NCBI GenBank assembly: GCA_014804425.1
Contig: JAAUZV010000005.1
Span: forward strand, 1-51,520
Direction: 5' to 3'
Origin: Lachnospiraceae bacterium
Lineage (GTDB): Bacteria; Bacillota; Clostridia; Lachnospirales; Lachnospiraceae
DNA: 51,520 nt
Part shown: one piece after another, positions 1 to 8,833 of the stretch
Layout: every line of letters starts with the position of its first letter
How positions within the stretch are numbered: the first letter of the stretch is position 1
The notes under the pieces: model-generated
Databases searched by the model: none
What the model was told of the DNA's origin: nothing
What the model saw: the letters and a program-made list of their open reading frames with translations, nothing else
Position numbers and translations under genes: made by a program

Positions 1-1
1 A

Positions 2-52
2 TTCATGATTTTAGGCCGAGGGGATGACATAGACTTGGAAGCTTATCTATGA
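2..52 (+). CDS. 3' end of an unidentified upstream gene (partial)
   Basis: The window opens inside a reading frame of 16 codons ending in TGA at 50-52, with the residues ILGRGDDIDLEAYL near the end. It lies 69 bases upstream of the first complete gene on the same strand. It is too short to assign a family and could be chance, since the other frames stop just as early. Confidence 0.25.
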   Translation, partial: FMILGRGDDIDLEAYL

Positions 53-121
53 GAAAAAGAAAATAAAAGAAAAAGCGAGTTAACAAGAGAAAAATAAAGA
101 TTATTATGGGAGGATTTTATC

Positions 122-1111
122 ATGTATGAAGCAGATGAAAAGCGTTATGATGCAATGAAATACAACAGATGCGGGAACAGCGGTCTGAAGCTGCCTGCGG
201 TTTCCTTAGGTCTTTGGCACAATTTCGGCTCCAACGGAAATATTGACAATATGCAGGCAATGTGCTATACGGCGTTCGATCATGGCATTACCCACTTTGA
301 CCTTGCGAATAATTACGGACCTGTCTACGGCGCCGCGGAAGAAAATTTCGGACGCATTTTGAAAAAAGGACTTGGCAGATACCGTGATGAGATCGTTGTG
401 TCCACGAAGGCCGGTTATGATATGTGGCCGGGACCGTACGGCGACTGGGGAAGTAAAAAATATCTTGTGGCAAGCTTAGATCAGAGCTTAAAGCGGATGG
501 GTCTGGAATATGTGGATATTTTTTATCATCACCGGCCGGACCCCGAAACGCCGATCGAGGAGACGGCACGGGCATTGGACGGGATCGTAAGGAGCGGAAA
601 GGCGCTTTATGTCGGGATTTCCAATTATAATAAAGAGCAGACGATCGCGATCGCAGCGCTTTTTCAGGAAATGGGCACGCCGTTTATCATTAACCAAAGG
701 CAATATTCCATGTTTAACAGGGCGATCGAGCAGGACGGGTTAAAAGACTATGCCGCCGCGCATGGGATCGGGATCATCACGTTTTGTCCGTTGGCGCAGG
801 GACTTCTTACAGACCGCTATCTGAATGGCATTCCCGAGGACAGCCGTATCCGCACCGATGGGCGGTTTTTAAACGAGGACGCTGTCAACGAAGAAACGAT
901 CGGCAAAGTACGAAAGCTGGCACAGGTCGCGAAGGAGCGTGGACAGAGTCTGGCGCAAATGGCGCTGGCGTGGATTCTTCGGGACGGTGATATTACCAGC
1001 GTACTGATCGGGGCGTCAAAGCCTTCGCAAATCCTTGACAATATCGGAATGCTTTCGAAGATCGGCTTTGATGAGGAGGAGCGCAAACGGATTGATGCGA
1101 TTCTGGCATGA
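122..1111 (+). CDS. Aldo/keto reductase, YghZ-like
   Basis: Predicted cytosolic NADPH-dependent oxidoreductase of 329 aa with the (beta/alpha)8 aldo/keto reductase fold. The usual catalytic tetrad is visible as D60 and Y65 (FDLANNYG), K96 (STKAGYD) and H137 (FYHHRPDP). The C-terminal cofactor-binding segment is present (VLIGASKPSQ). The DIFYHHRPDPETP region resembles E. coli YghZ (L-glyceraldehyde-3-phosphate reductase) and related potassium-channel beta-like reductases, so a role in reducing aldehydes or sugar phosphates is inferred but the substrate is unknown. A GGGAGG ribosome site sits about 8 bases before this ATG; an internal Met at residue 12 is an alternative but has no such site. 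The gene stands alone and is followed by a clear terminator. Confidence 0.9.
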   Translation: MYEADEKRYDAMKYNRCGNSGLKLPAVSLGLWHNFGSNGNIDNMQAMCYTAFDHGITHFDLANNYGPVYGAAEENFGRILKKGLGRYRDEIVVSTKAGYDMWPGPYGDWGSKKYLVASLDQSLKRMGLEYVDIFYHHRPDPETPIEETARALDGIVRSGKALYVGISNYNKEQTIAIAALFQEMGTPFIINQRQYSMFNRAIEQDGLKDYAAAHGIGIITFCPLAQGLLTDRYLNGIPEDSRIRTDGRFLNEDAVNEETIGKVRKLAQVAKERGQSLAQMALAWILRDGDITSVLIGASKPSQILDNIGMLSKIGFDEEERKRIDAILA

Positions 1112-1153
1112 TACCTGCCTTTGACGGACACCTATGCATATGAAATTTATTGC

Positions 1154-1186
1154 AATGCACCCAGATATGACTTTGGGTGCATTTTT
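1154..1186 (+). terminator. Rho-independent terminator of the aldo/keto reductase gene
   Basis: A perfect 10-bp inverted repeat (AATGCACCCA and TGGGTGCATT) is separated by a 10-base loop and followed by a short T run. It lies 42 bases past the reductase stop codon. Confidence 0.8.
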
Positions 1187-1553
1187 GACTAACTTTTTTC
1201 TGTGAAAAATGCCCCAATTTCTTTTGGTGCTAATCCATGAATTATTTTGGATAATTCTTCTATGCTGATCCTTCTGCCCCCTGTCGTGCCAGTAAGTAAG
1301 GGTGATAGGACCGGGTTCAGCTGAAAACAGAATTATTGAAGAGCTTCTTTCCGAATATGCAATCTAAGGATATCATAATGAAAAAGAAGTAGATATATGA
1401 CATAGGATATTGAAAAATGCTATAGCATATGCTACATTTCAATATGAGGGAATGGGCATAGAGTTACTGAAAAATTGACGATAAGATATAGAATAAAATT
1501 TCAATTCAGAAAATGATGTTTATACAATTTTATGATAAATATGGGGGTTGATT
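1187..1553. other. Intergenic region before the restriction-modification locus, with a palindrome
   Basis: This 367-base gap marks the passage from intermediate-GC host-like DNA to the AT-rich island. At 1296-1367 a 23-codon open stretch (residues VIGPGSAENRIIEELLSEYA) looks like a gene relic, but I cannot name a family. A strong palindrome follows at 1407-1445, then an AT-rich leader without a convincing -35/-10 pair. No full gene is visible on either strand. Confidence 0.4.
1407..1445. promoter_or_regulatory. Nested palindrome upstream of hsdM
   Basis: The outer arms ATATTGAAA and TTTCAATAT enclose the perfect palindrome TAGCATATGCTA, making an almost continuous 39-base dyad about 110 bases before hsdM. 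It lacks a following T run, so an operator or recombination site fits better than a terminator. No regulator gene is adjacent, and its function is unknown. Confidence 0.45.
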
Positions 1554-3068
1554 ATGGCAACAGGAACTACGAATATAGGGTTCGAAGAGAAGTTGTGGCA
1601 GGCAGCAGATAAACTACGCTCTAATATGGATGCGGCAGAATATAAACACGTAGTGTTAGGGCTTATATTTTTGAAATATGTTTCTGATTCATTTGAAGAA
1701 AAATACCAACAATTATTGGCAGAAGGTTATGGAGATGAAGAAGACAGGGATGAATACTTAGCCGATAATATTTTTTATGTACCCAAAGATGCCAGATGGA
1801 GTGAAATTCAAAGTCATGCCACAAGTACGGATATTGGCAAAGTAATAGATCATGCCATGGATGCAGTAGAAAAGGAGAATGATTCATTAAAGGGTGTTTT
1901 GACTAAAAATTATTCTCGTCAAGAGTTGGACAAAACAAGACTTGGAGAACTTGTGACACTTTTTACGAATATTGAAGTTGGTTCAACAGCAGCGCAGGAG
2001 AGGGATGTTTTAGGAAGGGTATATGAGTATTTTTTAAGTAAGTTTGCAAGCGCAGAGGGGAAACTGGGTGGAGAATTTTATACACCCTCTTGTATCGTTC
2101 GTACCCTTGTTTCAATGATAGAACCCTTTGAAGGACAGATTTTTGATCCGGCCTGTGGAAGCGGTGGTATGTTCTGTCAATCGGCCAAATTTGTCAAGGA
2201 ACATCAGGGAAATGTCAGGGATATTTCTATTTTTGGTCAGGAAAGCAATCCTACTACATGGAAATTGGCAAAAATGAATTTGGCAATTAGGCAGTTGGAG
2301 GCGAATCTCGGAAAGCATAATGCGGATTCCTTCCATGATGATCAACATAAGACGTTAAAAGCAAATTACATATTGGCGAATCCGCCGTTCAATATTTCAG
2401 ATTGGGGTGGAGAACGGTTACAAGAAGATATTCGTTGGAAATATGGAATTCCACCTGTTGGAAATGCGAATTTCGCATGGCTTCAACATATGTTGTATCA
2501 TTTGAGTCCGGCAGGAGGTGTGGCTGGTACTGTATTGGCGAACGGTTCTTTGAGTTCCAATACATCTAACGAGGGAAATATTCGTGCAAATATGGTAAAA
2601 GGTGATGTTGTGGAATGTATTGTAGCGATGCCTAGCCAGCTTTTTTATTCTACAGGTATTCCGGTTTCTTTATGGATTATGCGGAAAGGAAAAGGAGAGC
2701 ATTCCCAAGGGAAAGTTTTGTTTATTGATGCCAGAAAGCTTGGTCATATGGTAGACAGAAAAGTTCGTGAACTGTCAGAAGAGGATATCCTGAAAATTGC
2801 CAGTACCTATCAGAATTGGTGGAAGGGAACAGAATATGAAGATGTTCAAGGATTCTGCAAAGAAGCGACTATAGAAGAGGTTGAGAAACAGGATTTTATC
2901 TTGACACCGGGAAGATATGTTGGTATTGAAGAACAGGAAGATGATGGGGAGCCATTTGAGGAAAAAATGCAAAGACTAACATCTGAACTGTCCGGTTTGT
3001 TTGAAAAGTCCCATGAATTGGAGGAGGAAATAAGGAAGAAATTGGGGGCGATTGGATATGAAGTATAG
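1554..3068 (+). CDS. hsdM: Type I restriction-modification system, N6-adenine methyltransferase subunit HsdM
   Basis: This is the modification subunit, which with HsdS methylates adenine in a bipartite target and with HsdR forms the restriction complex. The N-terminal HsdM helical domain is seen at about 10-45 ([20 protein letters not shown]). The SAM-binding motif DPACGSGG lies at about 198-205, just after GEFYTPS, and the catalytic motif NPPF at about 276-279. The 504-aa length is normal for the family. I chose ATG 1554 over the in-frame TTG at 1548 because a GGGGG ribosome site lies 6 bases before it. The gene overlaps the next one, hsdS, by 11 bases, so the two are translationally coupled. 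It is AT-rich compared with genes outside 1.5-9.3 kb, suggesting transfer. Confidence 0.95.
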   Translation: MATGTTNIGFEEKLWQAADKLRSNMDAAEYKHVVLGLIFLKYVSDSFEEKYQQLLAEGYGDEEDRDEYLADNIFYVPKDARWSEIQSHATSTDIGKVIDHAMDAVEKENDSLKGVLTKNYSRQELDKTRLGELVTLFTNIEVGSTAAQERDVLGRVYEYFLSKFASAEGKLGGEFYTPSCIVRTLVSMIEPFEGQIFDPACGSGGMFCQSAKFVKEHQGNVRDISIFGQESNPTTWKLAKMNLAIRQLEANLGKHNADSFHDDQHKTLKANYILANPPFNISDWGGERLQEDIRWKYGIPPVGNANFAWLQHMLYHLSPAGGVAGTVLANGSLSSNTSNEGNIRANMVKGDVVECIVAMPSQLFYSTGIPVSLWIMRKGKGEHSQGKVLFIDARKLGHMVDRKVRELSEEDILKIASTYQNWWKGTEYEDVQGFCKEATIEEVEKQDFILTPGRYVGIEEQEDDGEPFEEKMQRLTSELSGLFEKSHELEEEIRKKLGAIGYEV

Positions 3069-3615
3069 TACAGTTATTTTAGCAGAATTATTACAGCCAA
3101 AAGGTTATATCCGAGGTCCTTTTGGCTCTGCTTTAAAACGAAGTGAAATGCTAAGTATAGGTGTACCTGTATATGAACAGCAACACGCAATTTATAACAA
3201 TCGAGTTTTTCGTTTCTTCATCAGCGAAAAGAAGTTTGAGGGGATGAAGCGTTTTCAAGTAAAAGAAGATGATTTGATTATTAGCTGTTCGGGAACTGTT
3301 GGTAAAGTTTCTATAATCGGAAGGGATGATCCAAAGGGTATTATTAGCCAAGCATTACTTTTATTGCGAGTGGATAAGGAAAAAGTTCTTCCACAGTATT
3401 TGAAATATTATTTCGATTCCGCAGAGGGTTATAATGCGATTGTTTCAAGGTCGAGTGGTTCGGTTCAGGTGAATATCGCTAAAAGAGAGGTGATAGAGAA
3501 TATTCCTATTTTTATTCCCAATATTGAAACACAGCAAAAAGTTATAAGTATACTTACAGTAATTGACAAAAAAATAGAAAAAAATAATGCTATAAACGAT
3601 AATTTAGCGGCTTAG
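3058..3615 (+). CDS. hsdS: Type I specificity subunit HsdS, half-length (one target recognition domain)
   Basis: The protein has one target-recognition domain ([16 protein letters not shown], then [16 protein letters not shown], then [20 protein letters not shown]) and the start of the conserved helix ([16 protein letters not shown]). It then stops after Ala-Ala. At 185 aa it is about half a normal HsdS. It starts inside the hsdM stop region, with ATG 3058 preceded by GGGGG. The stop comes immediately after the left copy of a 15-bp inverted repeat, and the missing second half lies downstream on the opposite strand. As it stands it could act as a half-subunit that dimerises, as known for some truncated HsdS proteins, or be inactive. 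Inversion of the next segment would extend it to about 400 aa. Confidence 0.9.
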   Translation: MKYSTVILAELLQPKGYIRGPFGSALKRSEMLSIGVPVYEQQHAIYNNRVFRFFISEKKFEGMKRFQVKEDDLIISCSGTVGKVSIIGRDDPKGIISQALLLLRVDKEKVLPQYLKYYFDSAEGYNAIVSRSSGSVQVNIAKREVIENIPIFIPNIETQQKVISILTVIDKKIEKNNAINDNLAA

Positions 3616-3662
3616 AGGTCGAGGTTGGAGACGTCCAGTTCACCTGACATAAATTTAGCAAT
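3612..3662 (-). pseudogene. Extra 3' end of an hsdS gene (16-residue remnant)
   Basis: Directly after the stop of the silent cassette, and in the same frame, the minus strand reads [16 protein letters not shown] and then stops. This closely copies the cassette's own ending, QLMSGELDVSKFNL. It is a second, diverged hsdS terminus lying against the inverted repeat, probably left by an earlier exchange of 3' ends. Confidence 0.7.
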
Positions 3663-4286
3663 TTAAAGGTTGAACTTGGAAACATCAAGTTCGCCAGACA
3701 TTAACTGTGGGAGTAGCAAATCCCTCATATCCGCAAGAACATGATTTTCTGCCTCGTTTGCAGAAATTATATCAAACATTGGAACCACAGCACTATTGAA
3801 TTTTTGAAGTTCTTCCGGATGCGGAATGTTAATAGGAAAGCCAGCAATATCTGAGATAAACAGGCATTGTTGCACAGCACCATGAGCAGTGTTTATCAGT
3901 TCAGCTTTTTGAAAAACAAGTGACTCATATAAATAAGTAGAACTTACGATTTCTGGATTCGGCTTTACTATGGCTACACTCCGTTGAAACTCAAAGTTGT
4001 TAGGCTCGGTATTAAGCATAAGTAGTTCTCCAACTGTTCCGACAGAAGATATAAGGATATCGCCTTTGTCCAGTTTTGTTCGTCGACGAAGTTTTTCAAA
4101 AGTATCTTTACTAATTCTCCGTTCTGTAGGTCCGATGCTAAGAGAGCCACCTTTTATGTTTTTACAACTTAAAAGCAAAAAATCTCCTTCTGGATCATCG
4201 TGAACGGTGTTATGAACGCCATCAGTAACATTCAAAGCAACATCTGCAATTGTGGCAGATACTACAGACTCATTATCAGTAAACAT
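3663..4286 (-). CDS. hsdS: Silent HsdS 3' cassette: second target recognition domain and C-terminal helix
   Basis: This 207-aa reading frame is antisense to the hsd operon. It carries a second target-recognition domain (VALNVTDGVHNT, GDILISSVGTVGELLML, SDIAGFPINIPHPEELQKF) and the distal conserved helix (DIISANEAENHVLADMRDLLLPQL). The reading frame actually stays open upstream through LLQQAQAIYEH to the inverted repeat INDNL at 4317-4331 and beyond, to a stop with no good start. I therefore see it as an unexpressed recombination partner rather than an independent gene. An ATG at 4286 allows a nominal coding region, but no ribosome site precedes it. After inversion it would supply residues 184-400 of a complete HsdS. 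Confidence 0.85.
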   Translation of the reverse strand: MFTDNESVVSATIADVALNVTDGVHNTVHDDPEGDFLLLSCKNIKGGSLSIGPTERRISKDTFEKLRRRTKLDKGDILISSVGTVGELLMLNTEPNNFEFQRSVAIVKPNPEIVSSTYLYESLVFQKAELINTAHGAVQQCLFISDIAGFPINIPHPEELQKFNSAVVPMFDIISANEAENHVLADMRDLLLPQLMSGELDVSKFNL

Positions 4287-4346
4287 ATGCTCATAAATGG
4301 CTTGAGCTTGCTGAAGTAAATTATCGTTTATTACAGTAGGAGTGTT

Positions 4347-5687
4347 ATGAAACTTAATTTAAACCCTGAACTAAGTAAGCATCTGAGAGAAAAAGTAAAT
4401 GAATGCCATAATTTTGCTTATGAAAAACAGGCAAATTTTAAGTCTCCCGAAAAGAGAGGAAAAGTTATAAAAGCACAAGCATACAATTGTTTGTGTGCTT
4501 GTATGGATCGTATTGATGAGTTGGTTGAGCATTGTAATACTTTGGAACTTAATTCATTGTTTGGTTTGTATGATATTTTCAATTATGGTCAAACATTAAT
4601 TGATTGCATAAGTATGATTTCAAACATCTATGATGTTCTGTATGAAACAAGGGAAGATGTATCGTGTTTTAACCAAAAGGGGAGTGATGGCAGCGGTAAT
4701 GATGAGAAGTATTTTAAATATCTTCGTTCGCTTTGCTCTGTGCATCCCATTGAAACAAGTCAGCACAAAATATACCAAGGCGATGAACCTGAGTGGTGTC
4801 CTTATATTTCAGGACCCAGTGTGGTAATGCTTGTCGATAACAATCCTGAATTAAAAGGTGCGGATTATTATGCAGTAGTTTATAGAAATGATATGGAATT
4901 TAATAAACATGTGCCGATTAGAATTTCAGAAATAATGCAGTATTTGAATAAACGGTACGAGCATATAGAAAAAATTATTCAGGCAATTGATAGGTATAAT
5001 AATGATATAGTGGAAAAGCTGATCGAAAAACATATTCCTTTGTCAGAGGAATTTGATGATTATGTAGATTATTTATTTTCACTCAAAGATGCAATAGCTG
5101 AGAGAACTGGCGACAAAGAAGATTTTCATATTAAAGAATGGATTGCTGTTATGAAAGCTCACTTTGCTGATAAAAAGATGCAGACCGAATTGCAGGAATA
5201 TCAGGAAGCGATGAAAGCCGGAATAAAAGAAATACATAATAAATTGCAAGGAATGAGTATAGAGGATTGTTTTAATGAATATCCGATTCAGTATCGTATA
5301 GATTTTATTTCTAATGGGTATGCATTAGAAAAACTGCAGTATCTTGAGGATAAATTTGCAAATATGCCCGACGAAGACGCGTATAAGGTAATTGAACAAG
5401 GCGGAGTGTCTTTTACAAGTGACAGGATAAGTTTAATGCTTTCTATTATTTCAGAAGCACAAAAAGCTAATTTATCAGAAGAAGAAATGATGGATGTTGC
5501 AAGACAAATTGATGGTAGGTTTAAGACTACAAATTCGGAATGGGCAAGAATACAATTGAAAATAGTAGAGCCATGCTTTAAGGACGAAATAGAATTTGAT
5601 TATTCATTAGACGACTGGTATTTACATTTGCAGATAGAAATCGCTTTTTGGCGTATGTCAAAGAAAAAATATAAGGAAGGATGCTGA
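4347..5687 (+). CDS. Protein of unknown function embedded in the type I R-M operon
   Basis: I do not recognise this 446-aa protein. It is predicted soluble, lacks a signal peptide or membrane segment, and is rich in Lys, Glu and long helical stretches, for example around 195-240 and 265-305. There is a short Cys/Trp cluster near 145-155 (EPEWCPYISGP) and a Trp-rich C-terminus. Its AGGAG ribosome site begins only 7 bases after the right inverted repeat of the hsdS inverton. It ends 3 bases before hsdR, so it is probably cotranscribed with the R-M genes. The position suggests an accessory to restriction or an independent defence gene, but nothing in the sequence shows a catalytic motif. Confidence 0.8.
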   Translation: MKLNLNPELSKHLREKVNECHNFAYEKQANFKSPEKRGKVIKAQAYNCLCACMDRIDELVEHCNTLELNSLFGLYDIFNYGQTLIDCISMISNIYDVLYETREDVSCFNQKGSDGSGNDEKYFKYLRSLCSVHPIETSQHKIYQGDEPEWCPYISGPSVVMLVDNNPELKGADYYAVVYRNDMEFNKHVPIRISEIMQYLNKRYEHIEKIIQAIDRYNNDIVEKLIEKHIPLSEEFDDYVDYLFSLKDAIAERTGDKEDFHIKEWIAVMKAHFADKKMQTELQEYQEAMKAGIKEIHNKLQGMSIEDCFNEYPIQYRIDFISNGYALEKLQYLEDKFANMPDEDAYKVIEQGGVSFTSDRISLMLSIISEAQKANLSEEEMMDVARQIDGRFKTTNSEWARIQLKIVEPCFKDEIEFDYSLDDWYLHLQIEIAFWRMSKKKYKEGC

Positions 5688-5690
5688 TTT

Positions 5691-8600
5691 ATGCCAATTA
5701 ATGAAAATACATTGGAGCAGGTCATCATATCAGAACTACAGGAAAAAGGATACGAGTATCTCTATGGACCAGACATTGACAGAGATTACCATGAAGTAAT
5801 TCTCAAGGATTACTTTGATGCCTCTATGTTCAAAATTAATCAAGGCATTACAATGGAGATTGTAGAAGAAACCTATAAAGCAATAAAAAATCTCGGATTG
5901 CTTAAATTAGAAGATATGAATGTGACCTTTCATAAATATTTGGTTGAGGGTGTACCAATTCCTTATCGTGTAAATGGCGAGCTGTCAACCTTCACAGTGC
6001 ATTTGATTGATTTTGAAAATCCGGAAGCAAATGATTTTAAGGTTATCAATCAGTATACCATCATAGAATACAAGAACAAAAGACCGGATGTACTTGTATT
6101 TATTAATGGTATTCCTATGGTGCTCTTTGAATTAAAAAACATGGTAAATGCTGATACTACAGTAGAGGATGCCTATAAGCAGATAAAAAATTATCAGTTA
6201 GATATTCCCACACTGTTTTATTACAACGCCTTCAATGTCATTAGTGATGGCTTGGATACAAGAGTGGGGACGATAACTTCTGATTTTACACGATACATGA
6301 CATGGAAGTCAGAAAATGGAGAAAGACCGAAAGAGTCAGGGGTAAATTATTTCACAACGCTTATTAATGGAGTATTTCCGAAGGAAAAGCTACTGGATAT
6401 TCTTCGTAATTTTATTGTGTTCCAAGACATTAAAGGCAAGACAATAAAAATTATGGCGGGATATCATCAGTATTTTGCAGTCAGGAAAGCGGTTGAACGC
6501 ACCAAGAAATCATTGGATGAAAACAGTCGGAAGGTTGGCGTAGTATGGCATACGCAAGGGAGCGGCAAAAGCCTGTCTATGGTATTTTATACGGGATGTA
6601 TTGTCAGCGATCCTAAGTTTAACAACCCCACTGTCATCGTTCTCACAGACCGTAATGATTTGGATAATCAGCTTTTTGGTACGTTCTGTGCCAGTTCAAA
6701 ATTACTGCTGCGACAGACACCAAAACAAGCCCAGAACCGAGAAAATTTGAAAGACTTGTTGCGAGTTAATGCAGGAGGAATCATATTTACTACAATTCAG
6801 AAGTTTGAGGAAAACAGTGAAGTTTTAAGCAAGCGAAGCAATATTATTTTTATGGCTGACGAGGCACATAGATCACAGTACGGACTTGAGGGCAAGCTGG
6901 ACAGAGATACTGGTGAGTGGAAGTATGGAATGGCAAAGTATATGCGTGATTCACTTCCCAATGCCACTTTTATAGGATTTACAGGAACACCTATTGATTT
7001 TGATGATAAATCTACAGTCGAGGTTTTTGGCGATTACATAGATATTTATGATATGACACAGGCGGTTGAGGATGGTGCAACTGTGCCTATTTATTATGAA
7101 AATCGTACCGCAAAGCTCAAGTTGAATGCGGACCTGTTAAAGAAAATAGATGCAGAATATGATAAGTTGGCAGCGGAGGCGTCTGAGATTGCAATAGAGA
7201 AATCCAAATCCGATCTGTCGTCAATAGAGGCAATCATTGGCTCAAAGGAGCGATTGAGCCTGTTGGCGGATGATATTATTACACATTATGAAGACAGACA
7301 ATATGTTCTTACGGGAAAGGCAATGATTGTATGCATGACTCGTAGGATTGCTATTAATTTGTATAAAATCATTTTGGGAAAACGCCCTGAATGGAAAAAC
7401 AAGATTAAAGTTGTTCTGACTTCCAGCAACAAAGATGAAGAAGAATGGCATGATATTATCGGGAATAAGACATATCGTGACCAGCTTATGGTTGAATTTA
7501 AGGATGAAAAGAGTGAATTCAAGATTGCTATGGTTGTGGATATGTGGCTGACTGGTTTTGATGTTCCATCAATGGCAACCATGTATGTAGATAAGCCGAT
7601 GAAAGGTCATAATCTGATGCAGGCTATTGCACGTGTAAACCGAGTGTATAAGGATAAAGAAGCCGGATTGATTGTTGATTATATCGGTATGGCAGCAGAA
7701 CTAAAGAGTGCGTTGGGCCAGTACACCAAGAGGGATCAGGATAAGATTCCTGACTTGGGACAGGCTTATTCGATTGCACTTGGAAAACTGGAAATTATGA
7801 GAGACTTCTTTTATGGATTTGACTATTCAGCATTCTTTGGAGAATCAGATGCAGAACGATTGGCTGTTATTGCAGACGGTGTAGATTTTGTCCTTGAATT
7901 TGAGGAGGATGAAAAAAAGGAGTACATAAAAGAAGCCACAGCCCTCAGCCAAGCAGAAACTTTATGTCGAAGTCTGCTTGATTCACCCACAAAGCAGGAA
8001 ATTGAATTCTTTAAGAGTGTTAAGGCTGGACTCTGCAAATGCGGAGGACGAGTGGGTATTACCTCAAATGAAATCAATGCAAGAATAATGACAATGCTTG
8101 AACAGGCAATAGAACAGGACGGTGTGTATAATATATTTGCACAGGCGGGTAAGAAGAATCCTGAAATTTCAATATTGTCTGATGACTACATGGACAAAAT
8201 CCGTAAGATGAAGCATAAAAATATAGCCGCAGAAATGCTGCGTAAATTGTTGGAGGACAACATTCGTGTATTTGCAAGGACTGGTGTTGTAAAGTCACAG
8301 CTTTTTTCAGAGAAGATGCAGAAATTATTAAAAATGTACAATAACAGATTGATTACCAGCGCAGAGGTAATAGAAGAATTATTGAATCTGTCAAAGGAAA
8401 TGACAGAAGCATATAGGGCTGGGGACGAAAAGGGGCTGTCAGTGGAGGAACTGGCATTTTATGATGCGCTGGTGGCAGATCCTGAAGTTCTTAGAAAGAT
8501 GCAGGATGAAGTTTTGGTAGAAATGGCACAGGAATTAACGGAATTAATCCGTAGAAGCAGGACAGTTGATTGGGATAAGAAAGAATCTGCTCGTGCTTAT

Positions 8601-8810
8601 ATGAGAACGCAAGTAAAGCATCTTTTGAGAAAGTATAAGTATCCGCCAGAGAAAGCGAAAGGGGCTATTGATATCGTGATTAAGCAGGCGGAGCTGATGA
8701 GCAGCAATATTGAGCCTAAATCGGTAGCTTATGATTTTCAACCAAGGACGGAACTCTTGATGGTGGCAGAGGATTCAGTATCTGGTATGAATGAAAAAAA
8801 TAATGTGTGA
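5691..8810 (+). CDS. hsdR: Type I restriction enzyme endonuclease/translocase subunit HsdR
   Basis: The protein (1039 aa, full family length) is the motor and nuclease of the R-M complex. It translocates DNA with ATP and cleaves unmethylated foreign DNA. The N-terminal PD-(D/E)xK nuclease is seen as D133 with E147-x-K149 (RPDVLVF, FELKN). The superfamily 2 helicase motifs are Walker A TQGSGKS at 288-294, DEAH at 390-393, TGTP at 431-434 and the arginine-containing QAIARVNR. A helical C-terminal region follows. An AAGGAAGG ribosome site precedes the ATG. The gene shares the AT-rich composition of hsdM and hsdS. With hsdM intact, restriction activity depends on which HsdS form is made. Confidence 0.96.
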   Translation: MPINENTLEQVIISELQEKGYEYLYGPDIDRDYHEVILKDYFDASMFKINQGITMEIVEETYKAIKNLGLLKLEDMNVTFHKYLVEGVPIPYRVNGELSTFTVHLIDFENPEANDFKVINQYTIIEYKNKRPDVLVFINGIPMVLFELKNMVNADTTVEDAYKQIKNYQLDIPTLFYYNAFNVISDGLDTRVGTITSDFTRYMTWKSENGERPKESGVNYFTTLINGVFPKEKLLDILRNFIVFQDIKGKTIKIMAGYHQYFAVRKAVERTKKSLDENSRKVGVVWHTQGSGKSLSMVFYTGCIVSDPKFNNPTVIVLTDRNDLDNQLFGTFCASSKLLLRQTPKQAQNRENLKDLLRVNAGGIIFTTIQKFEENSEVLSKRSNIIFMADEAHRSQYGLEGKLDRDTGEWKYGMAKYMRDSLPNATFIGFTGTPIDFDDKSTVEVFGDYIDIYDMTQAVEDGATVPIYYENRTAKLKLNADLLKKIDAEYDKLAAEASEIAIEKSKSDLSSIEAIIGSKERLSLLADDIITHYEDRQYVLTGKAMIVCMTRRIAINLYKIILGKRPEWKNKIKVVLTSSNKDEEEWHDIIGNKTYRDQLMVEFKDEKSEFKIAMVVDMWLTGFDVPSMATMYVDKPMKGHNLMQAIARVNRVYKDKEAGLIVDYIGMAAELKSALGQYTKRDQDKIPDLGQAYSIALGKLEIMRDFFYGFDYSAFFGESDAERLAVIADGVDFVLEFEEDEKKEYIKEATALSQAETLCRSLLDSPTKQEIEFFKSVKAGLCKCGGRVGITSNEINARIMTMLEQAIEQDGVYNIFAQAGKKNPEISILSDDYMDKIRKMKHKNIAAEMLRKLLEDNIRVFARTGVVKSQLFSEKMQKLLKMYNNRLITSAEVIEELLNLSKEMTEAYRAGDEKGLSVEELAFYDALVADPEVLRKMQDEVLVEMAQELTELIRRSRTVDWDKKESARAYMRTQVKHLLRKYKYPPEKAKGAIDIVIKQAELMSSNIEPKSVAYDFQPRTELLMVAEDSVSGMNEKNNV

Positions 8811-8833
8811 TTTGTTAGACAGTGTCTGACAAA
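8811..8833. repeat. Near-perfect palindrome immediately after hsdR
   Basis: TTTGTTAGACA and TGTCTGACAAA pair around a single central base with one mismatch. It begins at the base after the hsdR stop codon and spans the GTG start of the next reading frame. There is no T run. It may be a processing hairpin or the scar of the junction that created the chimeric gene downstream. Confidence 0.45.

Larger units (their letters stand above)
3592..4331. repeat. Probable invertible segment of hsdS bounded by 15-bp inverted repeats
   Basis: The perfect inverted repeat ATAAACGATAATTTA occurs at 3592-3606 and, reversed, at 4317-4331. Both copies encode the same residues (INDNL) in the reading frame of an HsdS conserved helix. 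Swapping the intervening segment joins the first target-recognition domain in frame to the second and to the C-terminal conserved helix. This arrangement matches known phase-variable type I specificity loci, where site-specific or homologous recombination swaps the second domain. No recombinase gene lies in the immediate neighbourhood. Confidence 0.8.

Noticed and set aside
1475..1500. TTGACG at 1475-1480 as the hsdM -35 box.
   Set aside because: The AT-rich candidates for a -10 are at 8 or 13 bases, not 16-18, so I could not support a promoter call.
3058..3615. The half-length hsdS as a simple frameshift or nonsense mutation.
   Set aside because: The missing half is not downstream in any plus-strand frame but is present antisense between inverted repeats in the frame needed for inversion.
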